Source: Providencia sp. PROV188 (lineage in GTDB: Bacteria > Pseudomonadota > Gammaproteobacteria > Enterobacterales > Enterobacteriaceae). Taken from it: a stretch of DNA of 64,000 nt. Positions 48,143 through 57,095 of the stretch are shown here, piece by piece (the first letter of the stretch is position 1; each line of letters opens with the position of its first letter). Below the pieces are notes generated by a model. That model saw nothing but the letters and a program-made list of their open reading frames with translations. It did no database searches and had not been told where the DNA came from. The stretch covers positions 1,364,001-1,428,000 of the forward strand of contig NZ_CP097291.1 in assembly GCF_027595165.1 (NCBI RefSeq), read 5' to 3'. The position numbers and the translations under genes were made by a program.

Positions 48143-48925
48143 ATGATCCGCTCTTTATGGATTGCAAAAACAGGGCTTGATGCTCAACAAACTAACCTTG
48201 ACGTGATTTCCAACAACTTGGCAAACGTCAGCACTAATGGCTTTAAACGCCAACGTGCGGTATTTGAAGATTTACTGTACCAAAACATCCGTCAACCGGG
48301 TGCGATGAGTTCAGAACAAACTTCATTACCATCAGGTTTACAAATGGGTACAGGTGCGCGCCCAGTGGCGACCGTACGTATTCATAGCCAAGGTAACTTA
48401 AACAAAACTGGCACGACCACGGATATCGCTATCAAAGGTCAAGGCTTTTTACACGTTCAAATGCCAGATGGTACTGATGCTTACACCCGTGATGGTGCTT
48501 TGCAGCGTAACCAAGATGGTCAGTTAGTGACATCGAGCGGTTATCAAGTGGTTCCGGCGATCATGATCCCAGAAAACGCCAACAGCTTGAGTATTGCCCG
48601 TGATGGTACGGTTTCTGTCACCGTGTATGGGGATAACCAACCACAGCAAATCGGTCAAATCACGTTAACCACCTTTATTAACGATGCTGGCTTAGAAAGC
48701 ATGGGTGAAAATCTGTATATGGAAACCGCAAGTTCAGGTGCACCGAATGAGAGTGCTCCGGGTACTAATGGCGCAGGGTTGCTGTATCAAGGCATGTTAG
48801 AAACCTCAAACGTTAACGTTGCCGAAGAGTTGGTGAACATGATCCAAACTCAACGCGCATACGAAATTAACAGCAAGGCAGTTTCTGCATCAGACCAAAT
48901 GCTGCAACGTCTGACACAGCTGTAA
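48143..48925 (+). CDS. flgG: Flagellar distal rod protein FlgG
   Basis: Distal rod subunit; 260 residues, as in E. coli. It starts [20 protein letters not shown] and ends [30 protein letters not shown] (given in two pieces). The ATG at 48143 is preferred to 48137 because AAGGA lies six bases before it and overlaps the earlier ATG. Confidence 0.97.
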   Translation: MIRSLWIAKTGLDAQQTNLDVISNNLANVSTNGFKRQRAVFEDLLYQNIRQPGAMSSEQTSLPSGLQMGTGARPVATVRIHSQGNLNKTGTTTDIAIKGQGFLHVQMPDGTDAYTRDGALQRNQDGQLVTSSGYQVVPAIMIPENANSLSIARDGTVSVTVYGDNQPQQIGQITLTTFINDAGLESMGENLYMETASSGAPNESAPGTNGAGLLYQGMLETSNVNVAEELVNMIQTQRAYEINSKAVSASDQMLQRLTQL

Positions 48926-49002
48926 GTAAGGATGGCAGTTCATGAATAACATTGTGAACTGCCTTTCGTGATGACAAAGGTATCCAGTAGCAAAAGAGTC
49001 GC

Positions 49003-49740
49003 ATGATGATTGAAAACGGTATTGTTCCTAAGCGGAAAAAAACAGTGTTACAGACCATAAAATCCGTCTGTTTGGTTGCGGCAGTGGCGGTCACATTAAA
49101 TGGCTGTGCACATATTAAGCCACGCCCGCTGGTGGACACACAAACCAGTGCAGTACCGACTGCACCCACAGCACCCGCTCCTAACGGTGCTATTTTTCAA
49201 AGTGCTCAACCTGCTTACTACGGCTACCAGCCGCTATTTGAAGACAGAAGACCACGTAACGTTGGCGACATCTTAACGATCAACCTACAAGAGAACGTGA
49301 GTGCGAGTAAAAACTCGTCGGCAAATGCAAACCGTAGCGGAAAAACCGGATTTTTGGCAGCGATTCTGCCTGGATTTATGCAAGGTTGGTTAGGCGGTAG
49401 CAACACAGAAATTGATGTGAAGGGAAACAGCGATTTTAACGGTAAAGGTGGCGCAAATGCCAACAATACCTTTAAAGGCACAATTACAGTGACCGTTGAC
49501 CAGTTATTAGCAAATGGCAATTTGCATGTCGTGGGTGAAAAACGCATTGCGATTAATCAGGGAACGGAATCTATTCGTTTCTCCGGCGTGGTGAACCCGC
49601 GCACGATTGGCGCAGATAACAATGTAAGTTCCACGCAAGTGGCTGATGCTCGGATTGAATACGTTGGTGATGGCTATATTAACGAATCCCAAACAATGGG
49701 GTGGTTACAGCGTTTCTTCTTAAATGTATCCCCTTACTAA
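49003..49740 (+). CDS. flgH: L-ring lipoprotein FlgH
   Basis: Forms the outer-membrane L ring. The 245-residue product has a signal peptide ending in the lipobox LNGC (about residues 31-34), an Ala/Pro/Thr-rich linker, and the ring domain ([21 protein letters not shown] and [20 protein letters not shown]). Two ATGs in tandem (49003, 49006) are both possible. It ends 36 bases before flgI starts. Confidence 0.95.
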   Translation: MMIENGIVPKRKKTVLQTIKSVCLVAAVAVTLNGCAHIKPRPLVDTQTSAVPTAPTAPAPNGAIFQSAQPAYYGYQPLFEDRRPRNVGDILTINLQENVSASKNSSANANRSGKTGFLAAILPGFMQGWLGGSNTEIDVKGNSDFNGKGGANANNTFKGTITVTVDQLLANGNLHVVGEKRIAINQGTESIRFSGVVNPRTIGADNNVSSTQVADARIEYVGDGYINESQTMGWLQRFFLNVSPY

Positions 49741-49775
49741 GTGAATATCCGTCAGCTAATAGCCGAGAAAAATCA

Positions 49776-50891
49776 ATGAAAAACAAATTATTCGTTCTCA
49801 TTTCATTTGTTTGCCTTTTCGGGAGCCTATTTGTTGCTCCTGCCTACAGCGAACGAATTAAAGATCTCACCACAGTACAAGGGGTGAGAGATAACCCATT
49901 AATTGGTTATGGTTTAGTGGTTGGATTGGATGGAACGGGTGACCAAACCATGCAAACGCCCTTTACCACTCAAAGTTTAAATAACATGTTGTCCCAAATG
50001 GGCATTACCGTTCCACCAGGCACCAACATGCAGCTGAAAAACGTTGCCGCAGTTATGGTCACGGCGAAAATGCCGCCATTTGGTCGCTCTGGTCAATCGG
50101 TGGATGTTGTTGTTTCCTCAATGGGTAACGCAAAAAGCTTACGTGGTGGAACCTTGCTGATGACCCCATTAAAAGGGGTTGATGGGCAAATTTACGCGAT
50201 GGCGCAAGGTAACGTTTTAGTGGGCGGCGCAGGGGCTAGCGCGGGTGGAAGCAGTGTAAAAGTCAATCAGCTTAATGGTGGGCGTATTACGGATGGTGCA
50301 ACGATTGAGCGTGAACTGGCCAGTAGCTTTGGGCAAAGTGGTGCTATCAACCTGCAACTTAACGAAGACAGTTTCGCATTAGCGCAAGACATTTCAGATG
50401 CGATTAACCGTCTGGGTGGAATGGGTTCAGCACGCGCATTAGATTCACGAACTGTTCAATTACTCGTTCCTGCAAATAACACGGACCAAGTCCGCTTTTT
50501 ATCACGAGTTCAAGAGCTGAACGTGCGCACACCGATGGCAGAAGCCAAAGTTATCCTGAATTCACGCACCGGCTCTGTGGTGATCAACCGCAGTGTTACC
50601 TTAGACAGTTGTGCGGTCGCGCACGGTAGCTTAGCTGTCACGGTTGACCGTCAAACCCAAGTTAACCAACCGAATACGCCATTTGCTGGTGGACAAACGG
50701 TGGTCACTCGTAACACAAATATTGGCGTGAAAGAGCAAGGTGGGGCGTTACAGAAAGTGAATGCAAGCGTTCAGCTTAACCAAGTTATCCAAGCGCTCAA
50801 TACGTTAGGGGCAACGCCAACAGACTTGATGTCTATTCTGCAAGCGATGGAAAGTGCTGGCTGCTTACGTGCGAAATTGGAGATCATCTAA
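49776..50891 (+). CDS. flgI: P-ring protein FlgI
   Basis: Forms the periplasmic P ring, with FlgA as chaperone. The 371-residue product starts at the ATG at 49776 with a signal peptide ending APAYS; the frame extends upstream to 49701 inside flgH without homology. Conserved features are [34 protein letters not shown] and the C-terminal [20 protein letters not shown]. It ends one base into flgJ. Confidence 0.96.
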   Translation: MKNKLFVLISFVCLFGSLFVAPAYSERIKDLTTVQGVRDNPLIGYGLVVGLDGTGDQTMQTPFTTQSLNNMLSQMGITVPPGTNMQLKNVAAVMVTAKMPPFGRSGQSVDVVVSSMGNAKSLRGGTLLMTPLKGVDGQIYAMAQGNVLVGGAGASAGGSSVKVNQLNGGRITDGATIERELASSFGQSGAINLQLNEDSFALAQDISDAINRLGGMGSARALDSRTVQLLVPANNTDQVRFLSRVQELNVRTPMAEAKVILNSRTGSVVINRSVTLDSCAVAHGSLAVTVDRQTQVNQPNTPFAGGQTVVTRNTNIGVKEQGGALQKVNASVQLNQVIQALNTLGATPTDLMSILQAMESAGCLRAKLEII

Positions 50892-51871
50892 TGAGCGATA
50901 TGCAGTTATTACAAGGGGCTGCGTATGATGTCCAGTCGCTCACCAGTTTAAAAGGCGAATTAAACAAATCGCCAGAACAAGGGCTGCGTCAAGTGACGCA
51001 GCAACTGGAAGCGACATTTGTGGAAATGATGCTCAAGAGTATGCGTTCAGCATTACCGCAGGATGGCATGTTTTCCAGTGACCAAACGCGCATGATGACC
51101 AGTATGTACGACCAGCAAATTGCCCAAGATCTTGCCCAAAAAGGGCTTGGTTTTGGGGAAATGATGTATCAGCAACTGACCCGTGACCAATCGCCAAGTT
51201 CACCTGCACAAGGCGCTTTTATGCCACTCAATGAGCAGGATCTACAATCGTTACCGCCGTTTGCTTTAGAGCAAATGGTACGACGATTCGCTCCTGCCAT
51301 GGGGGATGCACTGGCATCGCCATTTAAGCAAATCAAATCCTTATCACTCAATAGCAGCAATTTTATCAATCAACTGATTGAGCCTGCTAAAAATGCCAGT
51401 GAAAAAAGCGGTATTTCTCATTTCTTAATTCTGGCGCAAGCGGCATTAGAAAGCGGTTGGGGAAAACGCGAAATTTTGACGGCGGAAGGCAAAACCAGCC
51501 ATAACTTATTCGGTATTAAAGCGGGTAAAAATTGGCAAGGACCGGTCACGAATATTATGACCACGGAAGTGATCAACGGCAAAACTATCAAAATGCGCGA
51601 TGATTTTCGTGTTTATGGTTCCTATGAAGAGGCGATTTCCGACTATATCAGCCTGTTAACGGAAAATCCTCGCTATAAAGACGTTAAACACGCCGCAACC
51701 CCTGAAATTGCCGCACGTCGACTTCATAAAGCGGGATATGCGACTGACCCCGGATATTCAGACAAACTGATCACGTTAATTAACCAGATTCGTGGTTCGG
51801 GCAGTGTGGCGAATACCTCGGCGTCACGGGCTATTCAAGCTTATAACATCGACTTAAACGATATCTTTTAA
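50891..51871 (+). CDS. flgJ: FlgJ rod-scaffold and peptidoglycan hydrolase
   Basis: Caps the growing rod (N-terminal half, FVEMMLKSMRSALPQDGMF) and opens the peptidoglycan (C-terminal N-acetylglucosaminidase of the GH73 family). The 326-residue product has the catalytic glutamate in AALESGWGKREI and NLFGIKAGKNWQG, with SRYKDVKH-like downstream motifs. The start overlaps the flgI stop by one base (TAATG). Confidence 0.96.
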   Translation: MSDMQLLQGAAYDVQSLTSLKGELNKSPEQGLRQVTQQLEATFVEMMLKSMRSALPQDGMFSSDQTRMMTSMYDQQIAQDLAQKGLGFGEMMYQQLTRDQSPSSPAQGAFMPLNEQDLQSLPPFALEQMVRRFAPAMGDALASPFKQIKSLSLNSSNFINQLIEPAKNASEKSGISHFLILAQAALESGWGKREILTAEGKTSHNLFGIKAGKNWQGPVTNIMTTEVINGKTIKMRDDFRVYGSYEEAISDYISLLTENPRYKDVKHAATPEIAARRLHKAGYATDPGYSDKLITLINQIRGSGSVANTSASRAIQAYNIDLNDIF

Positions 51872-51898
51872 AGTGTCGCAATAAATCAAAGTTTGCGC

Positions 51899-51925
51899 TA
51901 AACATTTGCGCCAATTTTCCGATAA
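51899..51925 (+). promoter_or_regulatory. Sigma-28 (FliA) promoter of flgKL
   Basis: TAAACATT (51899-51906), 11 bases, TCCGATAA (51918-51925). Two -35 bases and one -10 base differ from consensus. Confidence 0.75.
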
Positions 51926-52010
51926 ATAAATAAGTGAAAAATTTTGAGTGGCTAGCGCTGAGATTGAGTCAGCCAATCAAAGCGCTCAGTCCCAAGAATA
52001 GGAAAAGCTT

Positions 52011-53651
52011 ATGCTGAACAATGTAATGAATAATGCGCTCAGTGGTGTGAACGCTGCGCAAGGCGGGTTAAGTGTTATTTCTAACAACTTAGCGAACGCC
52101 GGCGTAGGTTACTATCACCGCCAAAGTGCTGTTTTCGGGGAGAATCCCGGTACGATGACACCTAATGGTTATTTTGGTAACGGCACCTATTTCAGCCATG
52201 TTCGCCGTGAGTTTGATGAATTTGTTAATGCGCAATATAGCCAATCCCGCGCGCGTAGCGGTGATTTCGAAGCGTATGTGAAAAACTGCAACAAAGTTGA
52301 TGATTTGCTGACAAACGATGTCGAAGACTTGTCTGGTAGCATCGGAAGCTTCTTTACTGCGCTGGATGCAGCTAGCAGTGATGCGAGCGACAAAACGCTG
52401 CTTGATGTTTTCTTAGGTCAATCCAACGCGTTAGTTTCTCAATTCAAAGAAGCTGATAAGCAACTGCAAGAGATGGAACGTGATATCAACCGCCAAATTG
52501 AAAATAAGGTGAAAGATATCAACATCTACGCAGAAAAAATTGCGGGATTAAACCAACAAATCGCGCGCGTGCGCTCCGTCAGTGGTTCAGAGCCTAATGA
52601 CCTGCTGGATGTGCGTGACCGCTTAGTGAATGAAGTTAACTCGCTAGTTGGCGTTAAAGTTATCGAGCAAAATGGTAACTACAACGTGACCTTTGCCAAC
52701 GGTTTACCGTTAGTCACGGGCGAAAAAGCTAACCGCTTAGAAGCGGTGCCATCTTCAAAAGATGACAGCCGTTTTAGTATTGGTTTTGTGGGGGCGAATG
52801 ACCAAGTTCGTGAAATCCCTGACGAAGCGTTCAAAGGCGGTGAATTGAGCGGTATTTTGCGTTCACGCCAAGAAGTTCTCGACCCTGCTTATCAAAAAAT
52901 CAATAAATTAGCGTTAGTTTTCGCGACTAAATTTAATGAAATTCATCAAAAAGGCTTTGACTCTAATGGCGAAACTGGCAAAGACTTTTTCGCGATTGGT
53001 AAAGGCTCTGTGGTCAGCAACACCTACAATACCGGCAAAACTGACTTTGACCTGAGTTACAGCGATGTTTCTCAAGTGACGGGCAAAAACTATGAAATGC
53101 GTTTTGATGGCGGCAAATGGAATGTGACCCGTTTACCGGATGGCGTTGACGTCAAAGTTGATACTAGCACTCCAGGCTCACTGAAATTTGAAGGTATTGA
53201 ACTCAAAATCACGACCAATTCTCCTGCACAAGGAGATACTTTCGTCGTTAAACCGATGAATGGCGTGATTAACAGTATGTCAACGCTAGTGACGGATTCT
53301 TCGCAGTTTGCAAAAGCAGGCAGCAAAGATGGTGGCCCAGGAGACAACGAAAACATCAAAGAGTTAGTTAAGCTGCAAGATCAAAAACTGATTGATGGTG
53401 GCTCGACGTTCTCTGATTTTTACGCAACATTAGTCAATGATGTGGGAAGCCGCACTAAGCAAGCGCAAATTGATTCTGAAACCCAGAATAAAATGACCGA
53501 AAGTTTCTATCGCCAAGAGCAAGAAATTTCAGGGGTCAACATGAATGAAGAGAGCATTCAGATGCAAAAAATTCAGCAATTCTTTAATGCTAATGCTCAG
53601 GTATTAAAGACGGTTGATGATTTATTCAATGCATTAATGCGTGCGTTCTAA
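52011..53651 (+). CDS. flgK: Hook-filament junction protein FlgK (HAP1)
   Basis: Joins the hook to the filament with FlgL. The 546-residue product has the N-terminal rod-like motif [26 protein letters not shown] and the C-terminal SGVNMNEESIQMQKIQQFFNANAQV. E. coli FlgK has 547 residues. GGAAAAGC precedes the ATG. It forms a class 3 flgKL operon under the FliA promoter and depends on FlgN for export. Confidence 0.96.
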   Translation: MLNNVMNNALSGVNAAQGGLSVISNNLANAGVGYYHRQSAVFGENPGTMTPNGYFGNGTYFSHVRREFDEFVNAQYSQSRARSGDFEAYVKNCNKVDDLLTNDVEDLSGSIGSFFTALDAASSDASDKTLLDVFLGQSNALVSQFKEADKQLQEMERDINRQIENKVKDINIYAEKIAGLNQQIARVRSVSGSEPNDLLDVRDRLVNEVNSLVGVKVIEQNGNYNVTFANGLPLVTGEKANRLEAVPSSKDDSRFSIGFVGANDQVREIPDEAFKGGELSGILRSRQEVLDPAYQKINKLALVFATKFNEIHQKGFDSNGETGKDFFAIGKGSVVSNTYNTGKTDFDLSYSDVSQVTGKNYEMRFDGGKWNVTRLPDGVDVKVDTSTPGSLKFEGIELKITTNSPAQGDTFVVKPMNGVINSMSTLVTDSSQFAKAGSKDGGPGDNENIKELVKLQDQKLIDGGSTFSDFYATLVNDVGSRTKQAQIDSETQNKMTESFYRQEQEISGVNMNEESIQMQKIQQFFNANAQVLKTVDDLFNALMRAF

Positions 53652-53700
53652 TTAATTAAAAATACTGGGTTTTAATCAGAATTTAATAAGGATTTAAGCG

Positions 53701-54636
53701 ATGCGTTTAAGTACCAATATGATTTTCCATCAACGCTTGCAGGACATGAATAGCGCCCAATCTCGTTGGATGGAGGCAGGGAGCCAAATAGCTTCAGGAC
53801 ACCGCGTAAATAAGCCTTCGGATGACCCGCAAGCGTCATCCCAAGCCGTGCGTATTAACCAGTCTGAAAACCGTAACCAGCAGTATGTGACCAGCCGTGG
53901 TTTCGCTAAAACTGGTATGACGCTGCAAATGAGTATTCTGACTCAAATGACGGATGTCACGACGCAAATCGATACTACTATCATTCAAGCCTCTAACCAA
54001 GGTGCTCTGAGTGATAAAGACCGAAACTCACTGGCTGAGCAACTGACTGGTCTAAAAGATCAATTGGTTGCACTGGGTAACACCACCGACGGTAATGGTC
54101 GCTATATTTTTGCAGGTTTTAAATCCGATAAGCCGCCATTTGAAATTGATGCTGACGGTGAGGTGCTGTATCACGGTGGCGATAAGCCTATCACTCAGAA
54201 CGTTGCGAGTGAGCGTGAAATGACTACCTATTTCACAGGCGCACAAGTGTTTGAAACTGATGGTGCGGGTATGGTCAATGTGTTTAAAGCATTGAACGAA
54301 GGCATCAAAGCGCTGGGCATTCCACAAGAAAATGCACCGCAAGCGGATTTAGATAGAGCGCAAGCGGGTATGGACACGGCTAACCGTGGTATCAAAGCGG
54401 CATTGGATCAAATTTCCAATATCGAAGCGAAGCAGGGTTTGCAGCTGCAAGAAATTGATAAACTTGATTTCTTAGCGGATACCCGTTCAATCCAGAATTC
54501 GGCACGTAAAAGTGAGTTGTTAGAGACTAACTGGACCGCAGCCACAACGGATTATTATAAAGAGAAGGCGATGTTCCAAGCTTCTCAAGATATTTTCAAA
54601 GATCTAAACAGCATGTCATTATTTGGTGGCCGTTAA
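53701..54636 (+). CDS. flgL: Hook-filament junction protein FlgL (HAP3)
   Basis: Second junction protein between FlgK and flagellin. The 311-residue product starts MRLSTNMIFHQRLQDMNSAQ and carries the flagellin-like RVNKPSDDPQASSQAVRI motif; the C-terminal coiled segment ends FKDLNSMSLFGGR. It follows flgK by 49 bases and is closed by a terminator. Confidence 0.95.
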   Translation: MRLSTNMIFHQRLQDMNSAQSRWMEAGSQIASGHRVNKPSDDPQASSQAVRINQSENRNQQYVTSRGFAKTGMTLQMSILTQMTDVTTQIDTTIIQASNQGALSDKDRNSLAEQLTGLKDQLVALGNTTDGNGRYIFAGFKSDKPPFEIDADGEVLYHGGDKPITQNVASEREMTTYFTGAQVFETDGAGMVNVFKALNEGIKALGIPQENAPQADLDRAQAGMDTANRGIKAALDQISNIEAKQGLQLQEIDKLDFLADTRSIQNSARKSELLETNWTAATTDYYKEKAMFQASQDIFKDLNSMSLFGGR

Positions 54637-54646
54637 TTGATTTTTA

Positions 54647-54691
54647 CCGCACCCTGTAGCAGTGGCATGTGTATCGGGTGCGGGTTTTCTT
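54647..54691 (+). terminator. Terminator of flgKL
   Basis: CCGCACCC (54647-54654) pairs with GGGTGCGG (54676-54683), then TTTTCTTCT. Confidence 0.85.
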
Positions 54692-54883
54692 CTGAGATTA
54701 TTTTCAATTTTCCCTTCTGATTTTTCTCGCCTAATTTTTTAGCGTTTTAATATTTATATTCCAATCTATATTTCCGCTTTTCTCGTTCGAAATAACAGAG
54801 TTTATTTTTCTGTTGTTGGCTTATAGTATTTGTCACGATGAATTTGACCTTTGTTTTTGTTATTTAATAAACAAGCTACTGTT

Positions 54884-55031
54884 GTTCACTGCTGTGTAGG
54901 CAGCTTAGAAACAGAGTAATTGGCTGCGAGAGCGAGAACGGATATTCACTGCCGTACAGGCAGTTTAGGAAAGTCATGCAGCAGCGCAGCTAGACGAGTT
55001 AATTTTCACTGCCATACAGGCAGCTTAGATG
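54884..55031 (+). CRISPR. Orphan three-repeat CRISPR array of type I-F geometry
   Basis: Three 28-bp repeats start at 54884, 54944 and 55004, an exact 60-bp period, with two unrelated 32-bp spacers (54912-54943 and 54972-55003). Repeat 1 begins GTTCACTGCTGTGTAGGCAG and ends CTTAGAAA. Repeats 2 and 3 keep TTCACTGCC and the hairpin CTGCC-N5-GGCAG, with changed first and last bases. Length, spacer size and the GTTCACTGCC...GGCAGCTTAGAAA pattern are those of type I-F (Cas6f-processed) repeats. The most consensus-like repeat is at the left, next to an AT-rich possible leader (TTGACC at 54845-54850). No cas gene is in the window. Confidence 0.88.
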
Positions 55032-55113
55032 TATAAATATAAAAAACATGAATAGCGCATCCAGTTAATTACCCGATATAACTTTTTTATATTTATCACC
55101 ATAGAACGTATTT

Positions 55114-55184
55114 TATCCCTTACGGAGGATATTCTTGATTTATCCCCTATAAGGGATAATTTTCTTTTATCTCTTGCGGGGATA
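55114..55184 (+). promoter_or_regulatory. HipB operators upstream of hipB
   Basis: E. coli HipB binds TATCC-N8-GGATA. Two exact matches occur at 55114-55131 and 55141-55158, and a weaker one, TATCT-N7-GGATA, at 55168-55184. Their centres are 26-27 bp apart. They lie over the likely promoter, 25-95 bases before the hipB start, so autorepression is probably still working. Confidence 0.85.
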
Positions 55185-55208
55185 AAAAATGACTATGTCG
55201 GAGGTAAA

Positions 55209-55460
55209 ATGAAAATAACAACTCCCGTTATGCTATCTACTACAATTCGTGAACATCGTAAAAAAAGTAAATTGACTCAGGCAGAAATTGCTGAACTAGT
55301 GGGAATTAAGCAGGCCACGGTCTCTGATTTTGAAAGCAAACCGGAGTCAACAAGACTTGGAACGTTATTTAAAATTCTTGCCTCCTTAGAATTGGAGCTT
55401 CGTGTCGTAGAGCGAGGTTCAACATTAAGTGAAGACCTAGGCTGGAACAGGGAATGGTAA
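55209..55460 (+). CDS. hipB: HipB antitoxin and autorepressor (toxin partner lost)
   Basis: DNA-binding antitoxin of the HipBA persistence module. The 83-residue product has an XRE-type helix-turn-helix (LTQAEIAELVGIKQATVSDFE, about residues 24-44, close to E. coli WTQSELAKKIGIKQATISNFE), then FKILASLELELRV, and ends in NREW like E. coli HipB (…LEW), whose terminal Trp makes the protein degradable. A strong GGAGGT ribosome site precedes the ATG. It lies downstream of three HipB operators. The following hipA is only a stub, so HipB is an orphan regulator. Confidence 0.85.
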   Translation: MKITTPVMLSTTIREHRKKSKLTQAEIAELVGIKQATVSDFESKPESTRLGTLFKILASLELELRVVERGSTLSEDLGWNREW

Positions 55461-55519
55461 GTGTCGAGAATTCAAACATTGTTGTTGCTATGAATGGCGA
55501 CCCTATAGAAATAGGGTAA
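55454..55519 (+). pseudogene. hipA: HipA kinase stub of 21 codons
   Basis: The ATG at 55454 overlaps the last codons of hipB (ATGGTAA), as expected for a coupled hipBA pair. The frame reads MVSVENSN and then VVAMNGDPIEIG, which fits the start of HipA (…VYMNGxxVG-L), and stops with TAA at 55517-55519. After the stop no further HipA-like frame is found before the next ORF. The kinase and its active site are absent. Confidence 0.7.
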
Positions 55520-55644
55520 AACGGACTGAAATTAATATTCCCTCAGTAATTGATGATGAGAAAATTTAATAATTATTAACAGTATGGTTAATGTATAGAA
55601 AATAAATATTCTTTGATGAAGAATTAAATGGATTTTAATTTTTA

Positions 55645-55890
55645 TTAAGCTATGAGATTCTGGCTTGGTTCAGTTTTCAACATATTGTTAAAGTTAGAAG
55701 ATTGAGCAGCATTTTCTTCATAATCTTCAATGATAGTATACATGATTTCTACTAGTGGATTGTCAGGATCATTTTCAATTAAGTGTCCTATTAATTTGAT
55801 TGTATGCTCGTAATTTTGGCGAGAGTAACGTGTACCAATAGCAGGGTAAATTAATTGATTAATAAATATAGTGATTCTATTTAACATCAT
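55645..55890 (-). pseudogene. HigA/YgjM-like antitoxin without its HTH domain
   Basis: From the ATG at 55890 (GGGAAC ribosome site) the 81-residue product reads SRQNYEHTIKLIGHLIENDP and NPLVEIMYTIIEDYEE, then SSNFNNML. The E. coli HigA (YgjM) N-terminus has NEEQYTQALELVDHLLLNDP and NPLLDLVCAKITAWEES in the same order. The C-terminal helix-turn-helix that should follow is missing; the frame ends TEPSQNLIA. The longer start at 55956 lacks homology. It may be a functional dominant fragment or a relic. Confidence 0.65.
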
Positions 55891-56102
55891 AAATATGTTC
55901 CCTAATTTAATGGTTATATCGGAAAGCGCTAATTTTAAGTGAAATAAATCTAGCAATATTTATTATTTTTTTTCAAACTAAAATTTTAGATTCGTTTTTA
56001 TATGTAAATTAAAGGTGATTTAATGTTATGTCATTTTAATAAAAATTCAAAATTTATCAAACTAACTAATTATGCTTTATTTCAATATTTTTGGAGGAAG
56101 AA

Positions 56103-56246
56103 ATGAAAACGCATGCTGAGTTACATAGTGAATGGATACAAGATCCAGAATATCGCAGAGCTTACGAAATAGAAGAGCGAAGTAATACGTCGGTGGAGAT
56201 AGTTATATTAGAGCTAGAAGACGAAAATGACTTTTTTGAAAGCTAG
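56103..56246 (+). pseudogene. N-terminal fragment resembling an XRE/HigA-type antitoxin (47 residues)
   Basis: A small ORF after GGAGGAAG, reading MKTHAELHSEWIQDPEYRRA and then YEIEERSNTSVEIVILELED. Antitoxins of the XRE type paired with RelE/HigB-like toxins often begin KTHAELHSEWMKDPEFRAAY(E). Here the protein stops before any helix-turn-helix. It has a good ribosome site and may still be made. The assignment rests on this one N-terminal motif. Confidence 0.5.
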
Positions 56247-56313
56247 TAGATTGAGTAAAATGAATGGCTAACATTAATTGAGTGACCTGCTGCTTAGAAG
56301 TCCGTAGGTCATA

Positions 56314-57093
56314 TCAAACCCACAAATTAAACATCAACGACAGCTGCTCAAACGCTTGATGGATCAGGCGTTCTGTATAGCGTGGTAGGATAGAAATAAT
56401 CAGCCCCAACATGCTGATACCAATAGTTAATGTGAGAGGGAAACCTACCACAAACACCGATAACTGAGGCGTCATTCGGTTTAGAATACCGAGGGACAAG
56501 TTGAGAATTAAAAACAGTGTAATAAACGGCAGGGCGAGCATTAACCCATTGATAAAAATGGTATTCGCAAATTGCAAAAATACCCAAAAACCATCACGGT
56601 GAAGAGGGGCGGTTTGGATAGGGATCAGCTCAAATGAGTTTGTCAGAATATAAATCAGCCACAAATGCCCATCGAACGACAAAAACAGCAGCAGCGTGAT
56701 TAAATTTAAAATTCGTCCAAGGATCGGCATATTGGGACCGCCGGTCGGGTCAAAGAACGTCGCGAATGACAGCCCCATCTGTAAACCAATCACTTCCCCC
56801 GCATGACGTACCGCGGCGAAAGCCATCTGCATGGTTAATCCCATGGCGGCACCAATCACGATTTGTTGTACACACACCCATAATCCCATCGCTGAAAATA
56901 GTGGAATGGTTGCGACAGGCAATTGTGGAGAAATGACTAAAACGGTAAAAAAGGCGAGGGCGATACGTACCTTACTGATAGCCTGTTTTTCATTAAAAAA
57001 CGGGGCGGTACCAAACAGGGCTAACAGGCGAACAAAAGGATAAAAACCTTGGCTTAACCATAGCGTGAGGGTTTCGCTGGTAATGGTTAACAT
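56314..57093 (-). CDS. fliR: Flagellar export gate protein FliR
   Basis: Membrane component of the flagellar type III export gate. The 259-residue product has about six hydrophobic segments and the family words FVRLLALFGTAPFFNEK, GLQMGLSFATFFDPTGGPN and GILNRMTPQLSVFVVGFPLT. It ends the fliLMNOPQR operon (minus strand); the fliQ stop is two bases upstream. A TGACCT/AGGTCA hairpin (about 56281-56309) follows without a clear T tract. Confidence 0.96.
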   Translation of the reverse strand: MLTITSETLTLWLSQGFYPFVRLLALFGTAPFFNEKQAISKVRIALAFFTVLVISPQLPVATIPLFSAMGLWVCVQQIVIGAAMGLTMQMAFAAVRHAGEVIGLQMGLSFATFFDPTGGPNMPILGRILNLITLLLFLSFDGHLWLIYILTNSFELIPIQTAPLHRDGFWVFLQFANTIFINGLMLALPFITLFLILNLSLGILNRMTPQLSVFVVGFPLTLTIGISMLGLIISILPRYTERLIHQAFEQLSLMFNLWV

Positions 57094-57095
57094 GA

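Noticed and set aside
54700..56310. Cas genes or an insertion sequence next to the CRISPR array
   Set aside because: All ORFs there are short and none has Cas1, Cas3, Csy or transposase features; no terminal inverted repeats were seen.
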